From the NCBI GenBank assembly GCA_902468695.1, contig CABQZS010000067.1, positions 1 to 48,116 on the forward strand: a stretch of DNA of 48,116 nucleotides. Direction: 5' to 3'. The notes below the pieces were generated by a model that saw nothing but the letters and a program-made list of their open reading frames with translations, did no database searches and had not been told where the DNA came from. Shown here one piece after another: positions 16,339 through 24,811 of the stretch; position 1 is the stretch's first letter, and every line of letters begins with the position of its first letter. The DNA comes from an uncultured Collinsella sp. Its GTDB lineage: Bacteria > Actinomycetota > Coriobacteriia > Coriobacteriales > Coriobacteriaceae. A program made the position numbers and the translations under genes.

Positions 16339-16827
16339 TTATGCCTCACGCAGCCAGTCAAACGCAACACGCGGCGTGCCGTCCGACACATGCACGACAC
16401 CGGCACGCTCAAACCCTGCCTTAATACTCGCGCCCCGCATGGGCAGGTTGTCCCGATGTGTATCGATACGCAGGTGGTCGGCACGCTCTTTGGCAAAGGC
16501 GAACATCGCAGCCGCGATACCGTGCACGGTGCCGTCGGATGCCACACGGTGCAACACGGCGTACGGAGTATCGCTGCGCCATTGCCCGTCCTCAATTACG
16601 TCATAGCACTCGTCCGGACCCGGCAAAAAGGCAAACGTCGCCACCACGCGACCGTCGACTTCGCACACATAGCTGCCACCGGCGGCAATATCGGCAGCCA
16701 GCTGCTCGGCCGAAGGCGTGCCCTCGGGCCACTGCGTGGCGTTGCCATGCGCGCGCATAAAGGCGCGGGCCGTGTCATAGATAGCCATAACAGCGGGAAT
16801 GTCGGTATCGAGGGTTTTTCTGATCAT
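16339..16827 (-). CDS. GNAT-family N-acetyltransferase
   Basis: A 162-residue acetyl-CoA-dependent N-acetyltransferase: N-terminal IRKTLDTDIPAVMAIYDTAR, central CEVDGRVVATFAF strand, LHRVASDGTVHGIAAAMFAFA as the pyrophosphate-binding beta4/alpha3 region, and LRIDTHRDNLPMRGASIKAGF near the C-terminus. The last stretch is typical of a common Firmicutes/Actinobacteria GNAT subgroup. ATG 16827 is taken as the start because the preceding GTG has no better site. The substrate is unknown. It is divergent from a small zinc-ribbon gene across a symmetrical inverted repeat. Confidence 0.82.
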   Translation of the reverse strand: MIRKTLDTDIPAVMAIYDTARAFMRAHGNATQWPEGTPSAEQLAADIAAGGSYVCEVDGRVVATFAFLPGPDECYDVIEDGQWRSDTPYAVLHRVASDGTVHGIAAAMFAFAKERADHLRIDTHRDNLPMRGASIKAGFERAGVVHVSDGTPRVAFDWLREA

Positions 16828-16848
16828 CACGCGGCGACCTCACGTTTA

Positions 16849-16880
16849 TTGGTATCACTTTGATTGAGCAATGATACCAA
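16849..16880. promoter_or_regulatory. Inverted repeat TTGGTATCA-N14-TGATACCAA
   Basis: Nine-base perfect arms (16849-16857, 16872-16880) lie between the divergent GNAT and zinc-ribbon genes, 22 and 19 bp from the respective starts. It may be an operator shared by both genes, or a symmetrical promoter. Confidence 0.5.
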
Positions 16881-16898
16881 CGTTTGGAGAGGGGCGCG

Positions 16899-17201
16899 AT
16901 GCAGATGGGGAGCAAAAAGCGAGCCGCCTGGTCAAAGGCCAAAAGCGAGTTTTTGGGCGCTGCCACCGGCGGCGATATGAGCGACCTGTTTGCGCGCGAA
17001 GACGAGCGCCGCGATGCCCTGAACGCCGAGCGCGATGAAGCCTGGCGCTACAAGTCGTGCGAACGCAAAAACCGTTACGACACGCGCGCCGAGGCCGAGG
17101 CCGTTATGGCCGACTGCGAAAACCGCGGGCGGCGCGGCTTAGCCTGCTACAAATGCGAATACTGCGGCGGCTGGCACCTGACGTCGCACCCTTGGAAATA
17201 G
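16899..17201 (+). CDS. Small zinc-ribbon protein
   Basis: A 100-residue basic protein. The C-terminal segment has SCERKNRYDTRAEAEAVM followed by ACYKCEYCGGWHLTSHP. This is the pattern of a widespread small actinobacterial and phage zinc-ribbon family (C, CxxC, H ligands) with no assigned function. The N-terminus is Lys/Ser-rich with an acidic helix. ATG 16899 follows GGAGAGGGG. Nucleic-acid binding is a reasonable guess given the ribbon, but nothing here proves it. Confidence 0.65.
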   Translation: MQMGSKKRAAWSKAKSEFLGAATGGDMSDLFAREDERRDALNAERDEAWRYKSCERKNRYDTRAEAEAVMADCENRGRRGLACYKCEYCGGWHLTSHPWK

Positions 17202-17238
17202 GCTCCCCATTGGCGCAATGCCGGCCATTGCGCACGGG

Positions 17239-17943
17239 CTATGGACGCGGCGGCACCAACACATCGTAACGAACGGCCTTGCCCGCAAGCTGATAGCTCG
17301 GCTTAACGCCGGCAAGCAGTGGCCCCTTCACCGGCCGCTTGATAACGACCTTGCGCGGGTGCACCGCAAGCGCGGCTTCGACCAGCGTCTCCTCATCGGC
17401 GCACGGCTGTTCCAGATGATGCAAGAGTTGGAACTTCTTTTTCACCGCCGCGCTCTTGGTGCGCCCGGGAAACATGGGGTCCAGATATACCACGTCGGGA
17501 GCGGTGAGCTCGCCCTGCCCGATCAGCTCAGCTGTATGGCGAAGGCCGGCAATGCTGTCCTCGCCCGCATGTAAGCGCATGCGGGCCACGGCTGTCGCAA
17601 GCGCCGGATCATCTGCCGCGCGATCCAGGGCATCCTTGAGGAGCGCCGCGATCACGCAATCCTGCTCATACAGATCGACGGTAAAACCCGCGGCCGCCAG
17701 CAGCAGCGAATCCTCGCCAAAGCCTGCCGTGGCGTCAATCGCCCATGGGCTCTCGATGCCTTTTGCGCGCGCAGCCTTTACCAGCAGCTCTTGCTGCAGA
17801 CGGCCCTGCTTGAGCCGCGGAAGCATGCGAGTAAAATCGGCACGCAGTTCCATCGTGCCGTCGGTGAGCGTGAGGCCCTCGGACGTCCCGGTCAGCTCAA
17901 GCCCCGCGGCCCGAGCAATAGAAAAGGGATCGACGACGTCCAT
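17239..17943 (-). CDS. rsmJ: 16S rRNA (guanine(1516)-N2)-methyltransferase
   Basis: A 234-residue SAM-dependent methyltransferase that modifies guanine 1516 of 16S rRNA. The SAM-binding motif is IDATAGFGEDSLLLAAAG with the acidic VDLYEQD loop. The catalytic signature VVYLDPMFPGRTKSAAVKK closely matches RsmJ. The C-terminus carries HPRKVVIKRPVKG, also conserved in the family. It stands alone, convergent with the zinc-ribbon gene. The start ATG is at 17941-17943. Confidence 0.87.
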   Translation of the reverse strand: MDVVDPFSIARAAGLELTGTSEGLTLTDGTMELRADFTRMLPRLKQGRLQQELLVKAARAKGIESPWAIDATAGFGEDSLLLAAAGFTVDLYEQDCVIAALLKDALDRAADDPALATAVARMRLHAGEDSIAGLRHTAELIGQGELTAPDVVYLDPMFPGRTKSAAVKKKFQLLHHLEQPCADEETLVEAALAVHPRKVVIKRPVKGPLLAGVKPSYQLAGKAVRYDVLVPPRP

Positions 17944-18006
17944 GGGTACTCCTTAACAAGCAAAACGAATACGTGAGCGCCGTTTATGTCGGCACCCAAC
18001 CGTCCG

Positions 18007-18150
18007 CTATTGTCCCACATGCGACATGGCCCACAGCATCCCAATGCAAAGCACCGCCATCAATCCCGTGCACACGGCAGCGATCACAGAATCACCCATG
18101 CGCCTTCCCAACGACCGCGGCCCATGCACTTGCCCTGCTCCGTACATCAT
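18007..18150 (-). CDS. 47-residue single-pass membrane peptide
   Basis: A short frame in the 440-bp gap between rsmJ and a 4-TM protein gene. It has a strong AAGGAGGA ribosome site five bases before ATG 18150 and stops with TAG at 18007-18009. The peptide starts MMYGAGQVHG, has a basic cluster (PRSLGRRMG) and then one clear membrane helix (VIAAVCTGLMAVLCIGMLWAM), ending SHVGQ. A positive-inside N-terminus with the helix after it suggests N-in topology. No homologue is recognised. The rest of the gap (18151-18382) holds no other feature I can support. Confidence 0.5.
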   Translation of the reverse strand: MMYGAGQVHGPRSLGRRMGDSVIAAVCTGLMAVLCIGMLWAMSHVGQ

Positions 18151-18382
18151 GGCTCCTCCTTGAGACCAGCTCTTACCATGGACCCATCATCGCAGCGCCG
18201 CGCATACGCTGCCATCGATTTGACTTACGCCCAGCTTTCCTTTTTGAAAGGTTGGGTTGGGCCGCGCGGGCTCAAAGCGCTTTCAGGCGCATGCATCGCC
18301 GCGTTGAACTACAATGTGCTTCACCATATGTGCAGTACATTGGGTGCGCCAAGTTGGCGTACTCGTATCGAAAGGACCAGCC

Positions 18383-18784
18383 ATGAGCTTCACTCGCAAG
18401 ACTCTCAAAATCCTTGCTCTCATCTACTTTGTTTTGGGCATCGCCAGCCTCGTCACCGCCGGCGTCGGTATCGCCACGGGCGGTCTCGATTCCACGTACG
18501 GTTCGTACGCCACGCTCGCAGCGGTCGTGCTTATCGCCAAGGGTCTCGTCGACCTTGCCGCAGGCGTCGCCGGTATCAAGGGCGCCAACAAGCCTTCGCA
18601 GGTGGACGGCGCGTTTAAGCTCGGTATTGTTGCCGCGGTCGCCACGCTTGCCCAAGCGGTGCTCACGCTTCCCGCGTTTGGCAGCGACGCCATCAACTTT
18701 GGCGCCTTTGTCATCGTGGTGTACGACCTGTTCTTTGTTCAGCAGGCACACGCCGTTAAGGCCGAGAACAAGGACCGCCTATAA
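18383..18784 (+). CDS. Four-helix integral membrane protein
   Basis: A 133-residue hydrophobic protein with four predicted membrane helices: about 9-29 (LALIYFVLGIASLVTAGVGI), 42-64, 77-97 and 103-120, then a short charged tail KAENKDRL. The pattern resembles small DUF308/DUF4064-type membrane proteins of actinobacteria, without a named function. ATG 18383 follows AAAGGA with six bases between. A rho-independent-type hairpin follows. Confidence 0.75.
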   Translation: MSFTRKTLKILALIYFVLGIASLVTAGVGIATGGLDSTYGSYATLAAVVLIAKGLVDLAAGVAGIKGANKPSQVDGAFKLGIVAAVATLAQAVLTLPAFGSDAINFGAFVIVVYDLFFVQQAHAVKAENKDRL

Positions 18785-18822
18785 GCGCTCGCTTCTCATA
18801 ACCTCTGCAGCCAAGCAACTAA

Positions 18823-18858
18823 AAAGGGCCGATCGCGCATCTCCGCGGTCGGCCCTTT
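18823..18858 (+). terminator. Hairpin after the 4-TM protein gene
   Basis: AAAGGGCCGA pairs with TCGGCCCTTT across a loop that forms a further imperfect stem. It lies 40 bases after the stop. Confidence 0.75.
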
Positions 18859-18875
18859 ACGTTTGCCCAGATAAA

Positions 18876-18910
18876 ACCTACCAAAATAAACCTGTCCCTT
18901 TTTGGCAGGT
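18876..18910. repeat. 3'-end palindromic element, third arm type
   Basis: ACCTACCAAAA (18876-18886) pairs with TTTTGGCAGGT (18900-18910) with one mismatch; the interior has CTGTCCCTTT. It ends two bases before the rlmA stop. The core is shared with the family at 14055 and 44443, but the arms differ. Confidence 0.6.
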
Positions 18911-18912
18911 TG

Positions 18913-19728
18913 TTAGCTGTGGCGGTACTCGGCGATGATGAAGTCGATGTCGGTTTGAAGGGTGTCCAAGTTTGCCAGGCGCTCTTTGTCGGCGGGGCGT
19001 GTGCGGTAGTAGTACGGCGTCATCTGGAACACCGCCTCGATGTCGGCCTGGGTCTGAAGCGTAATATTCGCAGACACCCGCTGCGTTCCGACCAACTCGA
19101 GCTCGCTGGTCTGCGGCAGCTTCTCGTCGTTAAGGTACGGCGTATCGTAGAGCACCTCCTTGAGCCCAAAGAGGTGACGAGCACCCGGCACCACGGTGTA
19201 GAGCGAACCCTCCGGCGCCAGCACGCGGGCAAACTCGCGCTCGTTAAAGGGAGCGAAGAGCTCGGTCACCATATCGAAGGCGCCATCGGCCACGGGGATG
19301 TCCTTCATGTTGGCCACGAAGTAGGTCGCATCGCCGCGCTTGGCGGCAAGGCGCACCATCTCTTTGCCCAGGTCGAACCCGTAAGCATCCACGCCCGGCA
19401 CCGCGCCCATGGCACTCGTGTAATAGCCCTCGCCACAGCAAATATCGAGCAAGGTCATGGGACCATTCGCAGACGCAGCGCGCCCAGTCGCCCGCTCGCG
19501 CACCAGCTCGACCATTGCATCGCACAGCGGCGCGTAGTATCCACGGTTTAGAAAGTCGCGACGACTGCGCGCCTGCGACTTGGGATCGCCCATAGAGTCG
19601 CCGCTCTTGGACGAGCGCAGCAGATATAGATAGCCCTCGCGCGCACGGTCAAACCGGTGTCCGCCCGCGCACGCAGCACCGCGCTCGTCGTCCACCAACG
19701 GCTCATGGCAAACGGGACACAACAACAT
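18913..19728 (-). CDS. rlmA: 23S rRNA (guanine-N1)-methyltransferase, RlmA family
   Basis: A 271-residue enzyme of the RlmA(I)/RlmA(II, TlrB) family, which methylates N1 of G745 or G748 in 23S rRNA. It begins with the zinc-binding CPVC...C...H motif (Cys4, Cys7, Cys20, His24) and then the RFDRAREGYLYLL motif conserved in this family. The SAM loop is LLDICCGEGYYTSAM. It ends VFQMTPYYYRTRPADKERLANLDTLQTDIDF, also diagnostic. The exact target (745 or 748) cannot be settled here. The RlmA(II) type confers tylosin tolerance in producers, but that is not implied. Confidence 0.85.
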   Translation of the reverse strand: MLLCPVCHEPLVDDERGAACAGGHRFDRAREGYLYLLRSSKSGDSMGDPKSQARSRRDFLNRGYYAPLCDAMVELVRERATGRAASANGPMTLLDICCGEGYYTSAMGAVPGVDAYGFDLGKEMVRLAAKRGDATYFVANMKDIPVADGAFDMVTELFAPFNEREFARVLAPEGSLYTVVPGARHLFGLKEVLYDTPYLNDEKLPQTSELELVGTQRVSANITLQTQADIEAVFQMTPYYYRTRPADKERLANLDTLQTDIDFIIAEYRHS

Positions 19729-19801
19729 GACAACTCCTTAGCGCGAACAACACAACGCCCACCATTGTCGCACGCCTTCCCTACCTAGTCACAGAAGAGA
19801 C

Positions 19802-19853
19802 AAGGAGTGTCCCCAGCTGCCGACAGAAAAGGAACGTCCCTAAGTGCCGACTG
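19802..19853. repeat. Two degenerate 25-bp direct repeats
   Basis: The stretches at 19802-19826 and 19829-19853 match at 19 of 25 positions (AAGGAxxGTCCC...TGCCGAC). Their reverse complement resembles the GGGGACGTTCTT elements at 32091 and 43407. They lie between rlmA and the MATE gene. Confidence 0.45.
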
Positions 19854-19919
19854 GTTGCATTAGGAGTATCATCGTCTGCGCAAATAAGCACGATATAGCA
19901 TGTTAGAGATTGAGAGCGT

Positions 19920-21302
19920 ATGGCTGATACCGTATCTAAGCACATTGACATGACCACCGGCTCGCTGTGGCGCAATATCCCCCTGTTCGCCTTCCCCGTG
20001 GCCGCCACGAGCATCTTGGAGCAGCTGTCGAACCTCATCGCCACGGTCATCATCGGTAACTTCTCGGGCGACCAGGGAACCCTCGCCATGGCGGCGGTCG
20101 GCTCCAATGTTCCGCTTACCAGTCTTATGCTCAACCTGTTCATTGGCATGTCGCTTGGCTCCAACGTGGTCATCGCCAACGCTATCGGCCGCAACGATCA
20201 AAACATGGTCAAACGCGCCGTCCATACCTCGATTTTAATGGCGCTCGTGGGCTTTGTCGTCATCGCGCTGGGCGAGATCTTTGCCGAGCCCATGCTCGCC
20301 GCCCTCAACGTTCCCTCCGAAACCATGCCACTTGCTTCGCTCTACCTGCGCGTCTTTTTGCTCAGCCTGCCCTCGATCTTGCTCTACAACTTTGAAGCCG
20401 CGATCTTCCGCTCCGTCGGCATCACCCGCATGCCGCTGCAGGCGCTTGCCGTGTCCACCGTCCTCAACATTGGCCTGGACCTCATCTTTGTCCCTGTGCT
20501 CCACTGGGGTGTCGCGGGCGTCGCCATCGCCACCGCCATCGCCTACACCGTCAGCGCCGCTACGCTCTTTATCCGCCTGCTCAAGACCGACTCCGTCGTC
20601 CGCGTCACCCTACGCGACCTGGCTATCGACCCCGTCGCCCTCAAGCGCATCGTCAAGATCGGCCTGCCCGCCGGCATCCAAAGCGCCGTCTTTGCCGTCG
20701 CCAACATCATCATCCAGTCTGCCATCAACAGCCTGGGCACCGAGGTCATGGCGGCATCGAGCGCCGCCATGAGTCTGGAGTACGTGTGCTATAACCTGCT
20801 CAACAGCTTTAGCCAGGCTTGCACCACCTTTGTGGGACAAAACCACGGCGCCCGCCAGATCGACCGCTGCACCAAGACGCTCAAGGTCTGCCTGGTCGAA
20901 GGCGGTATCGTTGCACTCACCACGATCATCGTTATTGTCGGCCTAGGGCGCGAGATCTTGTCGCTCTTTAACAGCGATCCCAACATCGTCTCGATAGGCT
21001 ATATCCGCGTGTGTTCGATCTTCCCGGCGTACGCCTTTAGCATGTTCTACGAAAACATGTCCGGCTACCTGCGCGGCTTTGGTATCTCGCTCACGCCCGC
21101 CCTCATCACCATGATCTGCGTCTGCGGCATCCGCTTCTATTGGGTGTTCTGCGTGTTCCCGCACTTCCGCACCTTTGCGAACATCATGATGGTCTACCCC
21201 ATCAGCCTGGGCACCACGGCGTTCTTTATGGTCGTGGCGGTGCTACTTTGCCACCCGGCACGCACCTATCGCGCCACCCAAGCCAGAGCGACAGCCCGCT
21301 AA
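19920..21302 (+). CDS. MATE-family multidrug/cation efflux transporter
   Basis: A 460-residue polytopic membrane protein with 12 predicted helices in two MatE repeats, expected to export drugs or metabolites with Na+ or H+ import. The first repeat starts GSLWRNIPLFAFPVAATSILEQLSNLIATVIIGNF and the second IVKIGLPAGIQSAVFAVANIIIQSAINSLG, both typical of DinF/NorM relatives. ATG 19920 is used; the upstream site is weak. It is convergent with a LysR regulator only 27 bp away, and no terminator was seen between them. Confidence 0.88.
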   Translation: MADTVSKHIDMTTGSLWRNIPLFAFPVAATSILEQLSNLIATVIIGNFSGDQGTLAMAAVGSNVPLTSLMLNLFIGMSLGSNVVIANAIGRNDQNMVKRAVHTSILMALVGFVVIALGEIFAEPMLAALNVPSETMPLASLYLRVFLLSLPSILLYNFEAAIFRSVGITRMPLQALAVSTVLNIGLDLIFVPVLHWGVAGVAIATAIAYTVSAATLFIRLLKTDSVVRVTLRDLAIDPVALKRIVKIGLPAGIQSAVFAVANIIIQSAINSLGTEVMAASSAAMSLEYVCYNLLNSFSQACTTFVGQNHGARQIDRCTKTLKVCLVEGGIVALTTIIVIVGLGREILSLFNSDPNIVSIGYIRVCSIFPAYAFSMFYENMSGYLRGFGISLTPALITMICVCGIRFYWVFCVFPHFRTFANIMMVYPISLGTTAFFMVVAVLLCHPARTYRATQARATAR

Positions 21303-21329
21303 ACACCACACTCAACGCCACGCCAGTCA

Positions 21330-22196
21330 TTAATTGACAATATGCGAGCTCATATAGTCGATAAAGCGCCTCGTGGCGATAGGCATGGTGTCCCAGCTGC
21401 GCCAGGCGGCCACTACGTCGCGCGAGGGGGCGTGCACGATGGGACGTACGCGAATATCGGCACGCATGCCCTCCACAGTACGACGGTAGAGCATGCTCAC
21501 GCCTAGGCCCTCCTCCACCATTGCCATGATGGTGTAGTCGTCGGTCACCTCGCTCGTTACGTGCGGCGACAGCCCATGCGTCGCGAATGCATCGAGCACC
21601 AGACTCTGTTCGCCCTCATCCAGCAGCACAAACGGCTCGGACGCTAAGTCGGCGAGCGTCACCTTTTCCTTTGCTGTCAGCGGATGCGCGGCCGGCAGCA
21701 ATGCCACCAACTCGTCGTGATAGACCACGCGCTTCTCGAGTCCAGCGGTAAACCCACGTGCCGTAAAGCAAAAATCAACCACGCCATCGTGCACCCACTG
21801 GGCGTTGCGCGTGTAATCGCCCTGCTTGAGGGTAAAGCGTACGCCCGGGTGCAGGGCTCCAAAGTCGCGAATCACGCGCGGCAGCACGGTTCGACTCACG
21901 TTGGTAAACGTCGCGATGCGAATATCAGTCGACGAAAGCCCCAGCAGCTCCTGGCGCTTGCCCTCGAGCTCAGCCTCGGCAGTCACAATCTGGCGCAGGT
22001 ACGGCAGATATTGTTTACCGTCGCGCGTAAGCGACACGCTCTGCTTGCCGCGCTCGATAATCGTAGTGCCCAGCTCGCGCTCGAGTGCCTTGACGGCCTG
22101 GCTCACCGCACTTTGCGTATAGCCCAGCTCGTCCGCCGCGCCCTTAAGACTGCCGCGATCGACCACCATACAAACAATCTGATACCGCGATGCCAT
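21330..22196 (-). CDS. LysR-family transcriptional regulator
   Basis: A 288-residue LysR regulator. The N-terminal winged helix-turn-helix (about 1-60) has MASRYQIVCMVVDRGSLKGAADELGYTQSAVSQAVKALE, and the effector domain (about 90-285) starts IRIATFTNVSRTVLPRVI. It is divergent from a DMT transporter gene, the classical LysR arrangement, so it probably controls the transporter. A perfect CTAATG-A-CATTAG palindrome lies in the shared region. The ligand is unknown. Confidence 0.88.
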   Translation of the reverse strand: MASRYQIVCMVVDRGSLKGAADELGYTQSAVSQAVKALERELGTTIIERGKQSVSLTRDGKQYLPYLRQIVTAEAELEGKRQELLGLSSTDIRIATFTNVSRTVLPRVIRDFGALHPGVRFTLKQGDYTRNAQWVHDGVVDFCFTARGFTAGLEKRVVYHDELVALLPAAHPLTAKEKVTLADLASEPFVLLDEGEQSLVLDAFATHGLSPHVTSEVTDDYTIMAMVEEGLGVSMLYRRTVEGMRADIRVRPIVHAPSRDVVAAWRSWDTMPIATRRFIDYMSSHIVN

Positions 22197-22244
22197 CGCG
22201 CCTCCACATCAATGCAGCCGTAAAACGTTTTGCCAGTACTTTTC

Positions 22245-22257
22245 CTAATGACATTAG
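22245..22257. promoter_or_regulatory. Candidate LysR operator palindrome
   Basis: CTAATG-A-CATTAG, perfectly palindromic, lies 49 bp from the LysR start and 98 bp from the DMT gene start. The region is AT-rich and contains both promoters. Confidence 0.45.
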
Positions 22258-22354
22258 CATTTCTTAATCATACTGAAGATACATTCGCTTTACTACATCC
22301 ACATCTGGGAGCAGAATCCTTTTTACGAAACCGTTCTGTAACAAAAGGAGTCCC

Positions 22355-23257
22355 ATGGATCGCAAAAAAGCAATCGCGCTCTCATTTTCCGTTCCCGTTG
22401 CATGGGGCTTTTCGTACCCCCTCATGAAGATCGGCATGGACAGCATGAACGCAACGAGCATCGTTGCGCTGCGCTGCATCATCGCCTTTGCGGCTTGCCT
22501 GTTACTCTTCCACAAGCACGCGTTGCGCATCAACCGCGACCTTATGGTTCGCGCCGCCATCATCGGCGCCATCATGGCAACCGAGCTCACCTGCATGTGC
22601 CTGGGCTCCAGCCTCACCTCTGCCTCCACCGCCGGCTTTTTGCAGAGCCTGACGGTCGTGATCGTGCCGTTTGCCAACGCCGCCCTGCTGCGCCGCGCCC
22701 CCGAGCGCAAAGTGCTCATCGGCACCGCCATCGTCACCTGCGGTATGCTACTACTCTCGGGCGCCGACTTCACCAGCCTGAACCCGGGCGCGCTCATCAT
22801 GCTGCTCTCGGCCTTTATCTATGCCAGCCACATTATCGTGGCCAAGCGCTTTGTCGAAGAAGTCGATCCGCTGGCTCTGGGCGTTTGGCAGCTGGGCTTC
22901 GGCGGCTTGTTCTCGGGCATCGCCGCATTCACCTTTGGCGGTTTCACGCTTCCCGGCACGCCGGGCGAGGTCGTGGTCGTCGTCGCACTCGCACTCATCT
23001 GCTCTGCCTATGGCTTTATCACCCAAACGCTCGTGCAGCCCCACGTGCCTGCCGAGACCACCGGCTTCGCTTTCTCGCTCGAGCCGGTCTGCTCTGCCGT
23101 CTTCTCGTTCTTCCTGGTCGGCGAGGTCCTGAGCCCCATCGCCTTCTTTGGCGCCGCCCTCATCCTCACCGGCGTCATGGTGGCAACCGTCGAGCTTCCG
23201 CGCCTCCGCGCACACGGACAGGCTCGCATGGCAGGAGCGCCCGAGCACGTCTCGTAG
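22355..23257 (+). CDS. EamA/DMT-family transporter
   Basis: A 300-residue membrane protein with ten predicted helices in two EamA repeats (ALSFSVPVAWGFSYPLMKIGMD and the second starting around LIMLLSAFIYASHIIVAKRF). Members export amino acids or other metabolites. The C-terminus ends with a conserved FFGAALILTGVMVATVE helix. ATG 22355 follows AAAAGGAG. It is divergent from a LysR gene, which is likely its regulator. The substrate is unknown. Confidence 0.87.
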   Translation: MDRKKAIALSFSVPVAWGFSYPLMKIGMDSMNATSIVALRCIIAFAACLLLFHKHALRINRDLMVRAAIIGAIMATELTCMCLGSSLTSASTAGFLQSLTVVIVPFANAALLRRAPERKVLIGTAIVTCGMLLLSGADFTSLNPGALIMLLSAFIYASHIIVAKRFVEEVDPLALGVWQLGFGGLFSGIAAFTFGGFTLPGTPGEVVVVVALALICSAYGFITQTLVQPHVPAETTGFAFSLEPVCSAVFSFFLVGEVLSPIAFFGAALILTGVMVATVELPRLRAHGQARMAGAPEHVS

Positions 23258-23345
23258 ACCCCACTCTTCATACAGCCGTGGCATAAAGGCAACCGGTGCG
23301 CCTTTACAATAGATGCCAACAGAGCATCTGGCGTAAAGGAGCCCC

Positions 23346-24071
23346 ATGGACGCCGCGACCCGCGACCGCAACATAGCAACTTGGTTGGGCGATGCGCCGC
23401 AGCCGGTACGTGACACCACGAACCAGCTGCTCGAGCGCATCGCCCTTTTGCGTGCCGAGCAGACTATCTACCCGGCACAAGACGACATCCTCAATGCCCT
23501 CGCCTACACGCCGGCCGACCAGGTCAAGGTTGTCATCTTGGGTCAAGACCCCTATCACGGACCCAACCAGGCCATGGGGCTGTCGTTCTCGGTCCCCGCG
23601 ACGCAAACCAAGTTGCCGCCGAGCCTGCGCAACATCTATAAGGAGCTCAATGCCGATCTGGGCTGCCCCATTCCTGCCACGGGAGACCTAACCCTATGGG
23701 CGCAACAGGGCATCCTGCTCCTCAACACTACGCTCACCGTACGCGAGCATGCCGCGAACTCGCACGCCAAACTGGGCTGGAGCACGCTCACCGACTACGT
23801 TATCGAACGCTGTTGCCAGCTGCCCCAACCGGTAGTCTTTTTGGCATGGGGCCGCTTTGCCCAGCAGATGGTCGAAGGTAAGCTCGTCGCGACCGGCGCG
23901 GGCAAGGCAACCGACAAGTTCTGCCTGGCCTCCACACACCCCTCGCCGCTTTCGGCCAACCGCGCCACGGCAGAACTCCCCGCCTTTATGGGGTCGCGCC
24001 CCTTCTCTGCCGCCAATCGGCTACTCGAACAGCACGGCTCGACCCCCGTCAACTGGACTTGCATCGGCTAA
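23346..24071 (+). CDS. ung: Uracil-DNA glycosylase
   Basis: A 241-residue family 1 UDG that removes uracil from DNA. Diagnostic motifs: GQDPYHG with the catalytic Asp, the LLLNTTLTVR strand (uracil-binding), and HPSPLSA with the catalytic His. Length and order match Ung. ATG 23346 follows AAAGGAG. It is followed by a hairpin shared with the convergent SDR gene. Confidence 0.94.
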   Translation: MDAATRDRNIATWLGDAPQPVRDTTNQLLERIALLRAEQTIYPAQDDILNALAYTPADQVKVVILGQDPYHGPNQAMGLSFSVPATQTKLPPSLRNIYKELNADLGCPIPATGDLTLWAQQGILLLNTTLTVREHAANSHAKLGWSTLTDYVIERCCQLPQPVVFLAWGRFAQQMVEGKLVATGAGKATDKFCLASTHPSPLSANRATAELPAFMGSRPFSAANRLLEQHGSTPVNWTCIG

Positions 24072-24086
24072 AAATCGATACATCAA

Positions 24087-24120
24087 AAACGCGCCCGACG
24101 GCTTTCCATCGGGCGCGTTT
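24087..24120. terminator. Bidirectional terminator between ung and the SDR gene
   Basis: AAACGCGCCCGA pairs perfectly with TCGGGCGCGTTT (12-bp arms, 10-nt loop), AT-rich on both exits. Confidence 0.85.
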
Positions 24121-24121
24121 C

Positions 24122-24802
24122 CTATTCGGGCCAAATAAATTGTGTGCGACCGGCCTCGCCGCCATCGATCAGCAGGCTCTGCCCGGTCATAAACCGGTTG
24201 GTCACGCCCACAAAGTAGATCCACTCGGCGATCTCTTGGGCGGTGGCCCAGCGTTTAAGCGGCGTGAGCTCCATAATCTGGTTCCACAGGCGCTCGTCTT
24301 CCATCACGCAACGGTTGAGCGGCGTGATAACGCCGCCCGGGTCCACACTGTTGGCGATGGCCTGCGGTGCCAGGCGGTTTGCAAGGTTCTTGGTGTAGGC
24401 GATAACGCCGCCCTTGCTGGCGGCATAGGCGGGAAACTCCGATCCAGTATGCCCGCTCGCCGACCCCACATTGACCACGGATTTGATAGCCGGCGCCGGC
24501 TTGGCGGCAAGCCCCTCCCCCACAAAGGCGTAGCGCTCGGTCACGTTGATGGTGCCACACAGGTTGGCGGCGATATCGTCGGCCGAATCCTGCGTACCGG
24601 CAACGTTCACGATCACCTGAGGCTCAAGGTCGCTTGGAAACGAGTCCGGCTCGCGGACATCAACGATCAGATGGCGGTAGCGCTCGTGCTCGATCGCCGC
24701 CGGCAAAAGATCAAAGCCCACGACCTCGTGGCCCTCGTCCAAAAAGCGCCGCACGCATGCGGCTCCGATACCGCCCGAAGCGCCCGTGATCAAAACCCGC
24801 AT
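24122..24802 (-). CDS. Short-chain dehydrogenase/reductase
   Basis: A 226-residue NAD(P)-dependent oxidoreductase of the classical SDR family. The cofactor loop is GASGGIG (7-13), NVAG is the structural motif, and YAASK is the catalytic Tyr/Lys pair. The sequence ends with FMTGQSLLIDGG. It starts nine bases after the stop of the queuosine-precursor transporter, so they are likely co-transcribed. The substrate is not evident, and a link to queuosine chemistry is not implied by the sequence. Confidence 0.85.
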   Translation of the reverse strand: MRVLITGASGGIGAACVRRFLDEGHEVVGFDLLPAAIEHERYRHLIVDVREPDSFPSDLEPQVIVNVAGTQDSADDIAANLCGTINVTERYAFVGEGLAAKPAPAIKSVVNVGSASGHTGSEFPAYAASKGGVIAYTKNLANRLAPQAIANSVDPGGVITPLNRCVMEDERLWNQIMELTPLKRWATAQEIAEWIYFVGVTNRFMTGQSLLIDGGEAGRTQFIWPE

Positions 24803-24811
24803 ACTTGCTCC

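Noticed and set aside
14801..16606. A 601-codon plus-strand frame opposite the TetM-like gene
   Set aside because: Same reason: it mirrors the strongly conserved GTPase gene and contains no domain.
18160..18382. Plus-strand frames in the gap before the 4-TM protein gene
   Set aside because: No ribosome site and no recognisable domain; the frames run out of phase into the downstream gene.
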